From JBGSOW01 sp041738875 (GTDB taxonomy: Bacteria > Patescibacteriota > Dojkabacteria > CALFHW01), in contig JBGSOW010000079.1 in the NCBI GenBank assembly GCA_041738875.1, positions 1-5,921 of the forward strand: 5,921 nucleotides of DNA, given 5' to 3'. The translations under genes were made by a program, and so were the position numbers. Below are positions 5,893 through 5,921 of this stretch, piece by piece; positions within the stretch are counted from its first letter, which is position 1; every line of letters begins with the position of its first letter. The notes below the pieces were generated by a model. That model made no database searches. It was not told the DNA's origin and saw only the letters and a list, made by a program, of their open reading frames with translations.

Positions 5893-5921
5893 ATGGCGAA
5901 ATTTATTGTCGAAGGGCCCGC
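5893..5921 (+). CDS. murA: Start of probable UDP-GlcNAc 1-carboxyvinyltransferase MurA, truncated by window end
   Basis: Only nine full codons are visible, MAKFIVEGP, with the next codon beginning GC (Ala). This resembles the N-terminus of MurA (E. coli MDKFRVQGPT), the enzyme that transfers enolpyruvate from PEP to UDP-GlcNAc in the first committed step of peptidoglycan precursor synthesis. A cell-wall gene directly after ftsI fits the cluster. With so few residues the call is tentative. The ATG follows an A-rich stretch with no Shine-Dalgarno, like the other starts here. Confidence 0.45.

Overview
The window is a low-GC stretch of a bacterial chromosome carrying the start of a compact division and cell-wall (dcw) cluster. 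A divergently transcribed, protein-export-like gene pair lies beside it. The short intergenic regions, mostly SD-less starts, strongly diverged but motif-complete core proteins, and the reduced order mraZ-rsmH-ftsL-ftsI-(murA?) suggest a Candidate Phyla Radiation (Patescibacteria) genome. That is an inference from style and divergence; I cannot name the phylum. UGA is read as stop: the family proteins are full length without any in-frame UGA, and rsmH ends on UGA. This argues against the glycine-UGA code of Gracilibacteria/SR1.

Minus strand, 1-1808: a SecD-like membrane protein (528-1808) is followed, with an 8-nt ATGACTAA overlap, by a second membrane-anchored protein (1-535, cut by the window edge). 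Its position and fold pattern suggest a very diverged SecF. The SecD-like protein keeps the six-helix layout and the LDFYGG entry motif but lacks the transmembrane-4 aspartate motif normally needed for proton-driven export.

Intergenic control region, 1809-2110: it holds a candidate extended -10 promoter for the SecD-like gene, a candidate mraZ promoter and a dense set of repeats. Two tandem AAGTGGTGAG units (1951-1970) match the style of MraZ operator boxes. They recur as an inverted copy (2015-2030) that sits inside the loop of a second, GC-rich inverted repeat (2004-2011 / 2034-2041). The arrangement could be a MraZ-binding site, a mutually exclusive RNA fold in the mraZ leader, or both.

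Plus strand, 2111-5921: mraZ (regulator), rsmH/mraW (16S rRNA methyltransferase), a small FtsL-type coiled-coil membrane protein, and a class B penicillin-binding protein (FtsI type) with all three catalytic motifs. The first ten codons or so of what looks like murA are cut by the window end. Together these genes couple septal peptidoglycan synthesis to division under probable MraZ autoregulation. The rest of the window is an ordinary, if diverged, dcw neighbourhood. I see no mobile element, CRISPR array, tRNA or rRNA.
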